Assembly (NCBI RefSeq): GCF_003595215.1
Contig: NZ_QYZP01000002.1
Location: forward strand, 744,001-808,000
DNA: 64,000 bases
Origin: Nesterenkonia natronophila
Lineage (GTDB): Bacteria > Actinomycetota > Actinomycetes > Actinomycetales > Micrococcaceae
Reading direction: 5' to 3'
Shown: positions 25,383 through 34,752 of the stretch, one piece after another
Numbering within the stretch: the first letter of the stretch is position 1
Layout: every line of letters begins with the position of its first letter
Notes under the pieces: model-generated
What the model was told of the DNA's origin: nothing
Seen by the model: only the letters and a program-made list of their open reading frames with translations
Databases searched by the model: none
Made by a program: the position numbers and the translations under genes

Positions 25383-25562
25383 CTAGGAGGCTTCCTCGGT
25401 TATGACGACACCCACGGGTGAGTGCCCCCTAGATACGGCTACGAGGCGTGCCTCTTGTTTGGCTACCTCGCGGCGAATGTGCTGGCCTGTGACGATCAGA
25501 CCGAGGTCATTGAGCTGACAGAAGCTGTTGAGGTCAGGACGGGTGAAAGTAGGCTTGGGCAC
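25383..25562 (-). pseudogene. ISL3-family transposase, N-terminal fragment
   Basis: Reading from a GTG at 25562 the product begins VPKPTFTRPDLNSFCQLNDL and continues LGLIVTGQHIRREVAKQEAR, which matches the start of ISL3-family transposases (phenylalanine-threonine, then a first helix and the LGL-V-GQ strand). After about 42 residues it diverges and ends, with the zinc finger and DDE catalytic core missing. The gene is therefore a 5' scrap of an insertion sequence. The frame is open another 76 codons upstream, but that part has no transposase character. Confidence 0.55.
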
Positions 25563-25903
25563 GTCGAGGTCTTTCAGATGGGCGGTGTGGTCACTCCCAT
25601 CTTCGAAGGATCTCCACACCCAACCGCCTATCGACGCGCCCGGCTCCCAGCCCCTGCCCCAGCCGGTGAAGATGACGTCGGCGTGATTGAAGCTTTCAAA
25701 CCTGGGGGCAGTGCAGCTGTGCAGCGCACACCTTGAAATGGCAGAAGCACCGGTACGTATTGCTGGGCGAGGTTTGGGAGAGAACCGCATCTGTCATCGT
25801 CGCGGAACTTCCGCTAGGAAGGGCACAATAGTCATCAGCGGGCGTGATGTGCCACTAATTTTTGGTTCGGCGTGATCACCGATGCTGGGCAGGAGGGATG
25901 AGA
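25563..25903. other. Gap between ISL3 fragment and the DUF429 gene
   Basis: No supported gene. It probably contains the outer end of the lost ISL3 element and the promoter for the DUF429 gene. The strong AGGAGGG ribosome site of that gene is at 25891-25897. Confidence 0.4.
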
Positions 25904-26686
25904 ATGATGGCCGGGACTCACCAGGGGCTGGTATACGCGGGCGTTGATCTGGCGGCCGAGCCAGCGCGCACCGGTCTCGCAGTGATCACGGGGCATTCCG
26001 ATCAGCAGGAGCTCGTTATTGAGGAGGCCAGGCTCGGGGTCGAGGACGGTGCCGTCGTCGAGATGGTCATCGCGGCCGATAAGACTGGCGTGGACGTCCC
26101 CCTGGGGTGGCCACAGACCTTCGTTGAGCACGTGTGGGCGCACTCCACCGGTGCGCTCACTGGACTGGGAACTTCCGACATTGCTTGGCGCCGTTCCATG
26201 GCGATGCGACGCACTGACTTGTTGGTCGGTGAGCGGTTTGGCTTGAGGCCCCTGAGCGTGGCCACCGACCGGATCGCCTATCCGGCCCTGCGCTGGACCG
26301 TAGTCGAAGCACGGCTTCGAGAAAGAGGCATTGATTGCGTCCGAGACGGCTCCGGCCGCGTATGCGAAGTGTATCCAGCCGCGGCACTGCGCTGGTGGGG
26401 TCTGCCGCACCGTGGCTACAAGTCGACCACCGCACGTGCTGTACGAGAGCAGATCGTTGAGGGGTTGGACGCCGCTTTTCCCCAGCTGGACTGGAACGGT
26501 TTTCGTGAAGAATGCGTGGTATCCGACGACGTGCTTGATGCAGTGATTGCGGCACTGGTCGCCCGTGAGACCCGTGCCCAGCGCACCTGGGCTCCGGACA
26601 CAACGGACCATGACCTCGCTCTGAGCGAGGGTTGGATTCACGTCCCATCGGAGAGGAGAAAACCTGGTCAGAGCCCTAATCTCTGA
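25904..26686 (+). CDS. DUF429 family protein (predicted RNase H-fold nuclease)
   Basis: 260 residues. The N-terminus GVDLAAEPARTGLAVI has the first-strand aspartate expected of an RNase H-like fold. IGVDVPLG-type second-strand residues appear as TGVDVPLGWP, then RRTDLLVGERFGLRPLSVAT. EVYPAAALRWWGL and the late DDVLDAVIAALVAR supply the remaining acidic residues. These are the landmarks of DUF429. AGGAGG at 25891-25896 favours the ATG at 25904 (seven-base spacing) or the next at 25907. It ends convergent with ligD, overlapping by 11 bases. Nuclease activity is inferred from fold only. Confidence 0.8.
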   Translation: MMAGTHQGLVYAGVDLAAEPARTGLAVITGHSDQQELVIEEARLGVEDGAVVEMVIAADKTGVDVPLGWPQTFVEHVWAHSTGALTGLGTSDIAWRRSMAMRRTDLLVGERFGLRPLSVATDRIAYPALRWTVVEARLRERGIDCVRDGSGRVCEVYPAAALRWWGLPHRGYKSTTARAVREQIVEGLDAAFPQLDWNGFREECVVSDDVLDAVIAALVARETRAQRTWAPDTTDHDLALSEGWIHVPSERRKPGQSPNL

Positions 26687-29219
26687 GCTTGCTCCAGGCA
26701 GGGTGGCGCAGACGGTTATCCCGGGTGATGCCTGAGTGCTTGACCTCAGCGTGGAGCTTCGGCGTGACCCAGGTGGCGTCTCCAGCGTCCTCGCGGGCAA
26801 CGTCGTCGACTGGGGGAGTCTTGCGGGTGATCTTCTCAAGCTGCTGACGGATCTCCGTCAGTTCAGCGTCGCTGAAACCGGTGCCCACCCGGCCGGCGTA
26901 GGTGAGATCGCCGTCGTCGTTCTCTATCGCCAGAAGCAGCGAGCCGAAGGTCTTGGCTCGGCCGCCCTTGCCTTGGCGCCAGCCAATGATCACTACGTCG
27001 GCGTGGTTGTCGTGCTTGATCTTGATCCAGTCATCGGAGCGTTTGCCCGCCCGGTACGTGCTCTGCGCGCGTTTGGCCAGGATCCCCTCCAGCTTCAGCT
27101 CCTCACTGACCTCCATGGCGTGGTCCAGCTCGTCACCCAGATCCTCCGGGACCTGCACCTGCTTGCCGGAGGTGACCAGCTCGCGGAGTATCTGGCGGCG
27201 TTCGGTGTAGGGGCGGTCTGTGAGGTCTCCGTGTTCGGCTGTGTGGAGCACGTCGAACACCATGTAGTGGACCGGGATGCGCTCTGCTGCGCGGTCGATC
27301 TCACGCTTCTTGGTCAGTCGGCCCCGCCGCTGCAGCAGCCCGAAGTCGGGCCGGTGCGCGGAGTTCAGCGCCACTACCTCCCCATCGAGAACCGTGTCGG
27401 GGGGTGCGAGGTCCGCTAATTCGCTCAGCTCTGGGAAGACTGTGGTGTAGTCCTTACCATTGCGGCTGCGCAGCTCCACTGTGCCCGCGTTGTCCTCACC
27501 GGTGGGATGGTGGACTGCGGAGAGGATCCGGTAGCCGTCCCATTTGGCTTCGAAGATCCAGTCCTCGCCGCGCAGGTCTTTCGCCGTGCCCATGGTGGCC
27601 AGCATGGGGGAGGGCAGCGGGTCCGGAAGCGGTGCGGGCTCGGATTTCGGCTTATTCTTTGGCTTGCGCGAGGAGGACTTGGTGTGGGTGCTGGTTTTCT
27701 CCTGGGTCTCGGGCACTGTCGTCTGCTTTGGCTGGTCCTTCATCAGCCGGATCAGCCAATCTTTGCCCTTGTCATCGGTCTGCACCAGGGCGTAGCGCCG
27801 CGGCTTGCCGCCCAGGCCGCCCTCGGGTTGGCCGTGGAGGACGAAGACCACCTTCTTGTCCTCCCACTTTTCGATCTCCACGGTCCCCGAATCCCAGATC
27901 GAGACTTCCCCGCCGCCGTACTCGTCCTTGGGGATGGTGCCTTCGAACTCGGCGTACTCGATGGGATGATCCTCGGTCTGCACCGCCAGGCCCTGCCCGC
28001 CGACCTCCAACGGCGGGCCCTTGGGCACCGCCCAAGAGACCAGCACGCCGTCGCGCTCCAAGCGGGTGTCGTAGTGCAGCGCGGTGGCGTGATGTTCCTG
28101 AATCACGAAGATCGGGTCACCCTCACGGGCGGCGGGGGAATCGTCGGGCACCGGCTCAGGGGTCTTGGCGGCGTCGCGCATGGACCGGTACTTGGTCAGC
28201 GCGTCCTCAATGTCCGTGGTCTTCTGCTCGGTCTTCTTCGGTACCGACTCCGCCATCGCCGGGGAGTCTGCGTCACTGGGGTCGGTGTAGCGCCCGAAGT
28301 CTGCCAAGGGGTCAGTCCCCTCGGCGACGCGTTCCAGCACTTCATGGAAGGTCAGCTGTCCCAAGTCTGGGTCCTCTAACTCCTCCCAGGTCCGCGGAGC
28401 GGCCACCCACGGTTGGGGCCGGCCGCGCAGCGAATAAGGTGCCACGGTGGTTTTGTTCGCGTTGTTCTGCGACCAGTCAATGAAGACTTTGCCTTTGCGG
28501 GCGGTCTTCTTCATCTGGCTGACCACGTTCTTGGGGTGGTCAGCCTCCAGCGAGCGCGCCAGCTCCTTGGCGACCTCTGAGACCTGGTTCGAGGTGTAGC
28601 TGCCGTCCAGTGCGGCGTAGAGGTGGATGCCTTTGGACCCGGAGGTCACCGGCACACTGGGCAGGCCGATGTCATCGAGGAGTTCCCGGCACCAGCGGGC
28701 CACCTGCGCGCAGTCGGTGACATCCGTGCCCGGGCCCGGGTCCAGATCCAGCACCAGTCGGTCCGGGTTCCGCCGCTCAGCCACCGGGGGCTCGCCGTCC
28801 TGGTCCTGGGGGATGAAGGGGGTGACGGCGGCGTCGAACCGCCACTGAGGCACGTGCAGCTCTAACGCGGCGACCTGGCCGAACCAGGCCAGCACCGCCT
28901 CATCCTCAGCCAGGGGATAGGTGTTGACGTGGTCGGAGTGCTGCAACCCCAGCCGCGGCACCCAGGAGGGCGCGGAATCCTCCAGGTTCTTGCGGAAGAA
29001 CGCGTCCTTGGGGTCTGTGGCGGTGCCGGGGCCGTCCGGCCAGCGTTTGCGGGTCACCGCGCGGCGGCGCACATGGGGCAGCATCACCGGAGCGATGGTC
29101 TGGAAGTATTCGATGACCTCAGCCTTGGTGGTCCCGGCCTTCGGGTACAGGACCTTGTCCAGGTTGGTCAGCTTCAGCTTCCTGCCCGCCACGGTCACGG
29201 TCTGCTGCTTGGGTGCCAT
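26676..29219 (-). CDS. ligD: Multifunctional NHEJ DNA ligase LigD (polymerase, 3'-phosphoesterase, ligase)
   Basis: 847-residue end-joining enzyme with the domain order seen in mycobacteria. Residues 1-300 are the primase-like polymerase, with metal-binding LVLDLDPGPG (Asp158, Asp160) and TSGSKGIHLY. Residues 365-490 are the phosphoesterase (QEHHATALHYDTRLE). A linker rich in Lys/Ser/Pro follows, then the ATP-dependent ligase from about 535 with nucleotidyl-lysine motif EAKWDGYR (Lys559). The ATG at 29219 (MAPKQQTVTV) is chosen over an in-frame start 40 codons upstream, which has no domain character. Ku lies 4.7 kb away, so both NHEJ partners are present. Confidence 0.95.
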   Translation of the reverse strand: MAPKQQTVTVAGRKLKLTNLDKVLYPKAGTTKAEVIEYFQTIAPVMLPHVRRRAVTRKRWPDGPGTATDPKDAFFRKNLEDSAPSWVPRLGLQHSDHVNTYPLAEDEAVLAWFGQVAALELHVPQWRFDAAVTPFIPQDQDGEPPVAERRNPDRLVLDLDPGPGTDVTDCAQVARWCRELLDDIGLPSVPVTSGSKGIHLYAALDGSYTSNQVSEVAKELARSLEADHPKNVVSQMKKTARKGKVFIDWSQNNANKTTVAPYSLRGRPQPWVAAPRTWEELEDPDLGQLTFHEVLERVAEGTDPLADFGRYTDPSDADSPAMAESVPKKTEQKTTDIEDALTKYRSMRDAAKTPEPVPDDSPAAREGDPIFVIQEHHATALHYDTRLERDGVLVSWAVPKGPPLEVGGQGLAVQTEDHPIEYAEFEGTIPKDEYGGGEVSIWDSGTVEIEKWEDKKVVFVLHGQPEGGLGGKPRRYALVQTDDKGKDWLIRLMKDQPKQTTVPETQEKTSTHTKSSSRKPKNKPKSEPAPLPDPLPSPMLATMGTAKDLRGEDWIFEAKWDGYRILSAVHHPTGEDNAGTVELRSRNGKDYTTVFPELSELADLAPPDTVLDGEVVALNSAHRPDFGLLQRRGRLTKKREIDRAAERIPVHYMVFDVLHTAEHGDLTDRPYTERRQILRELVTSGKQVQVPEDLGDELDHAMEVSEELKLEGILAKRAQSTYRAGKRSDDWIKIKHDNHADVVIIGWRQGKGGRAKTFGSLLLAIENDDGDLTYAGRVGTGFSDAELTEIRQQLEKITRKTPPVDDVAREDAGDATWVTPKLHAEVKHSGITRDNRLRHPAWSKLRD

Positions 29220-29305
29220 GGTCCATTGTTGGGCGATAGGGCTGAGAGTTGGCTGGACTTTGCGGTGTCCCTCCCCATGGGCGCTATCCACTGGAGAATG
29301 GTCGC

Positions 29306-30535
29306 ATGATCGGTGTCCTCCGCAACCCCACCTACGCAAAGCTGTTCAGTGCGCAGGTCATTGCGCTGCTGGGCACCGGGGTCCTCACTGTCGCGCTGGG
29401 ACTGCTCGCCTTCGACATCGCCGGAGGCGACGCCGGAATTGTCCTGGGTGTCGCCATGAGCATCAAAATGATCGCCTATGTGGCCGTGGCTCCGGTAGCC
29501 GCGGCGCTGCTGGCCAGGGTCCGCCGCAAACCGGTACTCATCGGCGCCGACTTGATCCGCGCGGGAGTGGCACTCTCGCTGCCGTTAGTCACCGAGGCGT
29601 GGCAGATCTACATTCTGATCTTTCTGCTCCAGTCTGCCTCGGCGACCTTCACCCCGACCTTCCAGGCGGTTATCCCCTCGGTCCTTCCTGATGAGGACGA
29701 TTACACGCGGGCGCTCTCTTTATCCCGTCTGGCCTACGACCTGGAATCATTGCTCAGCCCCATGATTGCGGCCGCCCTGCTGACAGTCCTGGTCTACCAG
29801 AACCTGTTTGTGGGCACTGTCATCGGCTTCATGGTCTCCGCGGTGTTAGTCAGCGTCTCACGCTTCCCGGTGGGGGAGGTGTCGGCACCGGCTCCGTTCG
29901 TGGAGCGCCTGACCCGGGGCGTGCGAGTCTTCTGGACCAGTGCGGAGCTCCGGGGACTCATGGGACTGAACCTGGTGGTGGCCGCCACCACCGCAATGGT
30001 CATAGTGAACACCGTGGTGCTCGTCCAGGGTGATCTGGGCCGGTCAGAAGCTGATGTGGCGCTGATGCTCGGTGTCTACGGCGGCGGATCCATGCTGGTG
30101 GCGCTGCTCATGCCGAAGCTCCTGGAGACCGTTCCGGACCGCCTGGTCATGCTCTTCGGAGGCATCGCACTGCCGGTCCTGCTGCTGATTGCCCCAGGGT
30201 TCATGTCGTGGATCGACGGCACCCTCCAGTGGGCGGCGCTGCTTGTCACCTGGGTGCTGTTGGGCGCGGCGACCTCAGCTGTGCTGACCCCTTCGGCCCG
30301 GCTGCTGCGCCGGGGCAGCACCGAGCAGAACCGGCCGGCGGTGTTCGCAGCTCAGTTCTCCCTCTCCCACGCGTGCTTCCTGCTCACCTACCCGCTGGCC
30401 GGGATCCTGGGTGCGGCCATCGGACTGCCAGCGGTCTCCCTGGTGCTGGTCGTGATCGGCACCGTCGGAGTGGTCCTTGCCGTCGTGTGCTGGACGCGGC
30501 CGCTGGGTGCCGGCCGATACAGTGAAGTCACGTGA
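29306..30535 (+). CDS. MFS transporter
   Basis: 409-residue, 12-helix major facilitator protein. The loop after helix 2 reads VAAALLARVRRKPVLIGADL, the family A-motif position, and a second cytoplasmic basic patch occurs near residue 195 (VERLTRGVRVFW). Overall it resembles MFS_3/enterobactin-exporter-like drug efflux proteins. The ATG at 29306 begins right at the first hydrophobic helix. Divergent from ligD with 86 bases between starts. It lies 15 bases before the helicase gene and may be co-transcribed. Substrate unknown. Confidence 0.85.
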   Translation: MIGVLRNPTYAKLFSAQVIALLGTGVLTVALGLLAFDIAGGDAGIVLGVAMSIKMIAYVAVAPVAAALLARVRRKPVLIGADLIRAGVALSLPLVTEAWQIYILIFLLQSASATFTPTFQAVIPSVLPDEDDYTRALSLSRLAYDLESLLSPMIAAALLTVLVYQNLFVGTVIGFMVSAVLVSVSRFPVGEVSAPAPFVERLTRGVRVFWTSAELRGLMGLNLVVAATTAMVIVNTVVLVQGDLGRSEADVALMLGVYGGGSMLVALLMPKLLETVPDRLVMLFGGIALPVLLLIAPGFMSWIDGTLQWAALLVTWVLLGAATSAVLTPSARLLRRGSTEQNRPAVFAAQFSLSHACFLLTYPLAGILGAAIGLPAVSLVLVVIGTVGVVLAVVCWTRPLGAGRYSEVT

Positions 30536-30550
30536 GGGGAGGGCATACGC

Positions 30551-32923
30551 ATGACGATTGTCAGAACTGAGGAGTTCGCTCACGCCTTGGAGCTGCTCCA
30601 CGGCGGCAAGAACCTCTTCCTCACCGGCAAGGCCGGCACGGGTAAGTCCACGCTGATCCGCACCTTCATGGCCGAGACGGAGCGCAACGTCATCGTCACC
30701 GCGCCCACCGGGATCGCTGCGCTGAACGTCGAGGGCTACACCATCCACCGGCTGTTCAGCCTCCACCCGACCACCACCATCGCCGACATCCGCAATGGCC
30801 GGTACTACCCCGGCCGGTTCGCCGAGACGCTGCGCACCCTGCAGACACTGATTATCGATGAGGCCTCCATGGTACGGGCAGACTTGTTCGACCAGATCGT
30901 CGCCGCACTGGAGCGATTCGGTCCGCGCCCCGGCCGCGCCTATGGGGGAGTGCAACTGGTGTTGGTCGGGGACCTCCTGCAGCTGCCACCGGTGGTGCCT
31001 CAGTACGAGCAGCAGATTTTTGAGACCACCTACGACACCCCTTACTTCTTTTCCGCGGCGCAGTACCTTGAAGAGGACTTTCCCACTGTGGCGCTGACCC
31101 AGGTGTTCAGGCAGCAGGGTGACCAGCGGCTGACCTCCCTGCTCAATGCCGCGCGGGAAGGTGTGCTGCTGCATTCCGCCCGGGAGGAGCTCAACACCCG
31201 GGTGGACCCAGACTTTGAACCCCAGGAGGGTGAGTTCTGGCTGACTCTGGCCACCACCAACAGGATCGCCAATGCCCGCAACCGGCAGAGGCTGGAGACG
31301 CTCGACGCCGCCGAGCACCGCAGTTTCGCTCAGCTCACCGGGGAGACCGACGGGTTCGAACAGCCCACCGCCAGCGAGCTGGTCTACAAGACCGGGGCGC
31401 AGATCATGCTGCTGAACAACGACCCCCTCGACCGGTGGGTCAACGGCACTCTGGGCAAGATCAGCCGCGTGGGAACCACCGCCGACGGTGAGGTCTGCGT
31501 CCAGGTTCAGCTGCGTCACGGAGACACGGTCACAGTGACGCCACACCGGTGGGAGATCACCCAGCCTGTGGCTGACTCTGATGGAGTGTCACACCGGGTC
31601 GTCGGCTCGTTCACCCAGCTGCCGTTCAAACTTGCCTGGGCCATCACCATCCACAAGTCCCAAGGCCAGACCCTGGACCGGCTGGTCGTGGACCTGCGCG
31701 GCGGGACGTTCGCACCGGGTCAGCTCTATGTAGCCCTCAGCCGGGCCACCTCCTTAGAGGGGCTGGTGCTCACCCGACCGGTGTTGCCCAAGGACATGAA
31801 GACGGACCGCCGGATCCTGAGGTTCCTGCGCAGAACCACCGCTGCGGATTCCGCGCGTCGTTATTGTTCGGTGGCGGTGCTGACGGTCGGCAACGAGGGG
31901 ACCCGTGACCGGCCCCGACTCGTGGAAATCGCCGTGGCGTTTGAGGACGGCACCGCCATCAGCACCTTGGTGAACCCTCAGCGTGATCTGGCCGATGCGC
32001 GCAACGCGTACGGAATCTCTGCGGCGGACGTGCTCCTCGCGCCGTCCTTGGTGGAGGCGTGGACCCTGATCAGCCACGCGGCGGCTGGATACACACCTGT
32101 CGGAGTTGGGATCGAACGCACACTGGGCTTGATCGACTTTGAAATGAAGCGCTTGGGACGTGTGGTCCCCCTGGCTTTCGGCCTGGAGGTCGGTGGTGCG
32201 GGTTCGCAGGGGTTTGCTTCAGCGCTCGACGCTGCCCGGCACGCGTTAAAGAGTTTCGATTCAGAGACGGCCGGGACTTCCTCGGCCACGCCTCTTGATG
32301 AGCCCGACGCTGAGCAGGAGGGGATCGGCTACCTGCTCACCCGGGACGCGGCGATGCCGACGCCATCCTTCGACCATCTGCCCGGGCTTGCGGCTCTGCT
32401 GGATATCTCACGTGACGTCGGGGCGGTGCTACGAGGTGAGGCCGCCCGTGCCGCCCGGCCGCACAACGCAGAAGTACGGCACAGCGAGGACGAGTGGCAT
32501 CAGGCCGCCCGGCCGCTGCTGGCGGATCAGCTGCGGGCTGCAGTGAGCCGCGTGATGGTGCCGGCGGAGCTCGCGCGCCGGATCAGGGAGGTGGAACAGC
32601 TGCTCGGGGAGCAGATCCTCCCGGACTCAGGAGACGCGGAGGAGTCCGAACTCCTGCTAGACGAGGTCTTCGTCTCCGGGGCGCGGATCTGCTTCACCGG
32701 AACCACCTTCGGACCCGACGGGCGGGAGTGGTCCCGGGAGGACATGCACGCTCTGGCCGAACAGCACGGGCTCGCACCGGTGAAGAACGTCTCGAAAACG
32801 CGCTGCGACGTGCTGGTCGTCGCCGAGTTCGGCACCCAGTCCCGCAAAGCCCAAAACGCCCAGCAGTGGGGCAAGCTGGTCATCGGCGCCAGCGACTTCT
32901 TCGCCTGGGCGGGGCGTTCCTGA
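30551..32923 (+). CDS. Pif1-like DNA helicase with exonuclease-like middle and C-terminal BRCT domain
   Basis: 790 residues. The N-terminal 420 form a superfamily 1B helicase: Walker A GKAGTGKS (26-33), TAPTGIAALNVEG, Walker B IIDEASM, QLPPVV and the late motif TIHKSQGQTLDRLVVDL with YVALSRATS. Residues 435-560 resemble a DnaQ-type fold (LVEIAVAFEDG), with acidic catalytic residues not all evident. The last 90 residues (ARICFTGTTFGPDG, then AEQHGLAPVKNVSKTRCDVL) are a BRCT domain. The BRCT tail and the position between ligD and ku suggest DNA repair or replication work. Cytoplasmic. Confidence 0.85.
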   Translation: MTIVRTEEFAHALELLHGGKNLFLTGKAGTGKSTLIRTFMAETERNVIVTAPTGIAALNVEGYTIHRLFSLHPTTTIADIRNGRYYPGRFAETLRTLQTLIIDEASMVRADLFDQIVAALERFGPRPGRAYGGVQLVLVGDLLQLPPVVPQYEQQIFETTYDTPYFFSAAQYLEEDFPTVALTQVFRQQGDQRLTSLLNAAREGVLLHSAREELNTRVDPDFEPQEGEFWLTLATTNRIANARNRQRLETLDAAEHRSFAQLTGETDGFEQPTASELVYKTGAQIMLLNNDPLDRWVNGTLGKISRVGTTADGEVCVQVQLRHGDTVTVTPHRWEITQPVADSDGVSHRVVGSFTQLPFKLAWAITIHKSQGQTLDRLVVDLRGGTFAPGQLYVALSRATSLEGLVLTRPVLPKDMKTDRRILRFLRRTTAADSARRYCSVAVLTVGNEGTRDRPRLVEIAVAFEDGTAISTLVNPQRDLADARNAYGISAADVLLAPSLVEAWTLISHAAAGYTPVGVGIERTLGLIDFEMKRLGRVVPLAFGLEVGGAGSQGFASALDAARHALKSFDSETAGTSSATPLDEPDAEQEGIGYLLTRDAAMPTPSFDHLPGLAALLDISRDVGAVLRGEAARAARPHNAEVRHSEDEWHQAARPLLADQLRAAVSRVMVPAELARRIREVEQLLGEQILPDSGDAEESELLLDEVFVSGARICFTGTTFGPDGREWSREDMHALAEQHGLAPVKNVSKTRCDVLVVAEFGTQSRKAQNAQQWGKLVIGASDFFAWAGRS

Positions 32924-32938
32924 GGAGCTGCCCTCCGC

Positions 32939-33760
32939 TTAGCCTTCGCCGGGATTGCAGGCATCGGCGCCGGAGAGGAATCCCCGGACCACGTTGGTGA
33001 AGACTTCAGCCTGCTCAGCGTGGACCCAGTGGCCGGCGTTGTTGATGGTAGTCAACGTAGTGCGGGGGAAGAGCTCACGCATCGCGGGACCGTACTTGTC
33101 TTTGACGTAGTCAGACTTCTCGCCGGCAATCCAGAGGACGGGGCCTTCATAGGTGGAGTCCGTCAGGTCAGGAAATCCAGCGATGGTCGGCAGTAAGTCA
33201 CGAAGCAGCTTCAGGTTGACCTTCCATTGAAAGCCCTCGCTGGTCCGGGACAGGCTCTGCAGCAGGAAGCCCCGCACCATATCCTCTGGAATCGGCTCCT
33301 GAAGACGCGTGTCCGCCTCACCTCGGGACTTCAGGTCCTCAATGTCGAGCGCAGCGAGGCTGTCCAGCAGATGTTCGAACTCGTCCATGGACTCGCGCTC
33401 CACCGGCGAAATGTCCACCACCACAAGACGGCTGACTAAGTCCGGGTGGCGCAGCGCAAGCACCATGGCAACCTTCCCGCCCATGGAGTGCCCCACCAGA
33501 TTGATGGGCCCGTCACTGGCTGCCGTCCGGCGCAAGTGCTCTGCCACCAGGTCCGCCTGTGCGGTGTAATCGAACTCTTGGGTCCAGTCCGAGGCTCCGT
33601 GGTTGGGCAGGTCCACCAGCACAGACTGAAAATCAGGCTGCAAGCCCTTGGCAATCTGAGTGAAGTTCTTTCCCTGGCCGAACAGCCCAGGCAGGAACGC
33701 GACGATCTCCCCAGAGTCGCCCACCGTCTGAGTGTTGATCGTCAGTCTGTCCTCAGCCAT
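32939..33760 (-). CDS. Alpha/beta hydrolase
   Basis: 273-residue alpha/beta-fold hydrolase. The nucleophile elbow is GHSMGG (in LVGHSMGGKVAMVLALRHP), preceded by the oxyanion-region LPGLFGQGKNF. The acid and the terminal histidine (AGHWVHAEQ) complete the triad. It resembles YbfF-type esterases and 2-hydroxy-6-oxo hydrolases. ATG at 33760 is set by AGGAGAC about six bases upstream; a longer in-frame reading would overlap the ku promoter. It stands convergent with the helicase gene and divergent from ku. Substrate cannot be inferred. Confidence 0.88.
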   Translation of the reverse strand: MAEDRLTINTQTVGDSGEIVAFLPGLFGQGKNFTQIAKGLQPDFQSVLVDLPNHGASDWTQEFDYTAQADLVAEHLRRTAASDGPINLVGHSMGGKVAMVLALRHPDLVSRLVVVDISPVERESMDEFEHLLDSLAALDIEDLKSRGEADTRLQEPIPEDMVRGFLLQSLSRTSEGFQWKVNLKLLRDLLPTIAGFPDLTDSTYEGPVLWIAGEKSDYVKDKYGPAMRELFPRTTLTTINNAGHWVHAEQAEVFTNVVRGFLSGADACNPGEG

Positions 33761-33917
33761 GAAAAAGTCTCCTGTTCGGCGTCGATCAATAGCACCTGTC
33801 AGGATACGCACACCGAGTGTCCTCAGCGGAACGCCGTCAGGGTTTCGCCAAGGCCCCGATGATTTGATACTTCTCTGACCGCCATCCACCACAAACGCGA
33901 GGACAAGTGATCGACCA

Positions 33918-34727
33918 ATGCGCGCCATATGGACTGGAGAAGTGAGCTTCGGGCTCGTGTCCGTGCCGGTGAAACTCTACTCAGCGACCAAGAGTCACGA
34001 TGTGAGCCTTCATCAGGTGCACGACGCCGACGGCGGCCGTATCCGGTACCAACGGCGATGCGAAGTCTGCGACAAGACAGTTGACTACAAGAACATCGAT
34101 CGTGCCTATGAGGACGGCGAAAAGTCCGTGGTCATCACCAAAGATGAGCTGGAGGAGCTCCCCGCGGACGACTCCAAGGAAATCGCCGTCGAACAGTTCG
34201 TACCTGCGGATCAGATCGACTCTATGGTGATGGACAAGTCCTATTATCTGGAGCCGGCCGGCAAGAACGCCAAGGCCTATGTGCTCCTGCGGCGCACTCT
34301 GGATGCCGCTGAACGTTCAGCAGTAGTGACCTTCACGCTTAGGTCAAAAACGCGGCTCGGCGTGCTCCGAGTACGCGGTGACGTGATTGTGCTCCAAGGT
34401 ATGCGGTGGGCCGACGAGATGCGCGAACCCGAATTCGACATCCCGGCATCAAAGGTGTCCAAGAAAGAGCAGGAGATGGCCTCCTCCCTCGTGGAGTCCT
34501 ACAGCGAGGACTTCGAGCCGGAACGATTCACCGATGAGTACCAGGAGCAGCTGCAGATCCTCATTGATGAGAAGCTCGAATCAGGGGAGGAGCTCGACAC
34601 CGACGCTATGTTCGGTGACGTCGACGACGAGGATGAGGGCGACGGCAACGTTGTGGACCTCATGGAGGCTCTGAAGAAATCTGTCGATGATCGGCGCAAG
34701 AAGTCAGACAAGAAGAAGTCCGCCTGA
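33918..34727 (+). CDS. ku: Non-homologous end-joining protein Ku
   Basis: 269-residue bacterial Ku, which forms a homodimeric ring on broken DNA ends and recruits LigD. It opens with the family signature MRAIWTGEVSFGLVSVPVKL, followed by IRYQRRCEVCDK, the bridge region YYLEPAGKNAKAYVLLR and VLRVRGDVIVLQGMRWADE. The C-terminus is acidic and then Lys-rich (DDRRKKSDKKKSA), a basic tail like those that modulate DNA threading in other actinobacterial Ku proteins. Close neighbours are the BRCT helicase and, 4.7 kb off, ligD. Confidence 0.96.
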   Translation: MRAIWTGEVSFGLVSVPVKLYSATKSHDVSLHQVHDADGGRIRYQRRCEVCDKTVDYKNIDRAYEDGEKSVVITKDELEELPADDSKEIAVEQFVPADQIDSMVMDKSYYLEPAGKNAKAYVLLRRTLDAAERSAVVTFTLRSKTRLGVLRVRGDVIVLQGMRWADEMREPEFDIPASKVSKKEQEMASSLVESYSEDFEPERFTDEYQEQLQILIDEKLESGEELDTDAMFGDVDDEDEGDGNVVDLMEALKKSVDDRRKKSDKKKSA

Positions 34728-34752
34728 GCATTCCGGCCAACCGCCGGAAGTG

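Noticed and set aside
27404..28483. 359-codon open frame on the plus strand
   Set aside because: Lies opposite ligD and is Arg/Pro/Ser-rich without homology.
30275..31546. 423-codon open frame on the minus strand
   Set aside because: Antisense to the MFS and Pif1-like helicase genes, whose families are clear; composition is atypical.
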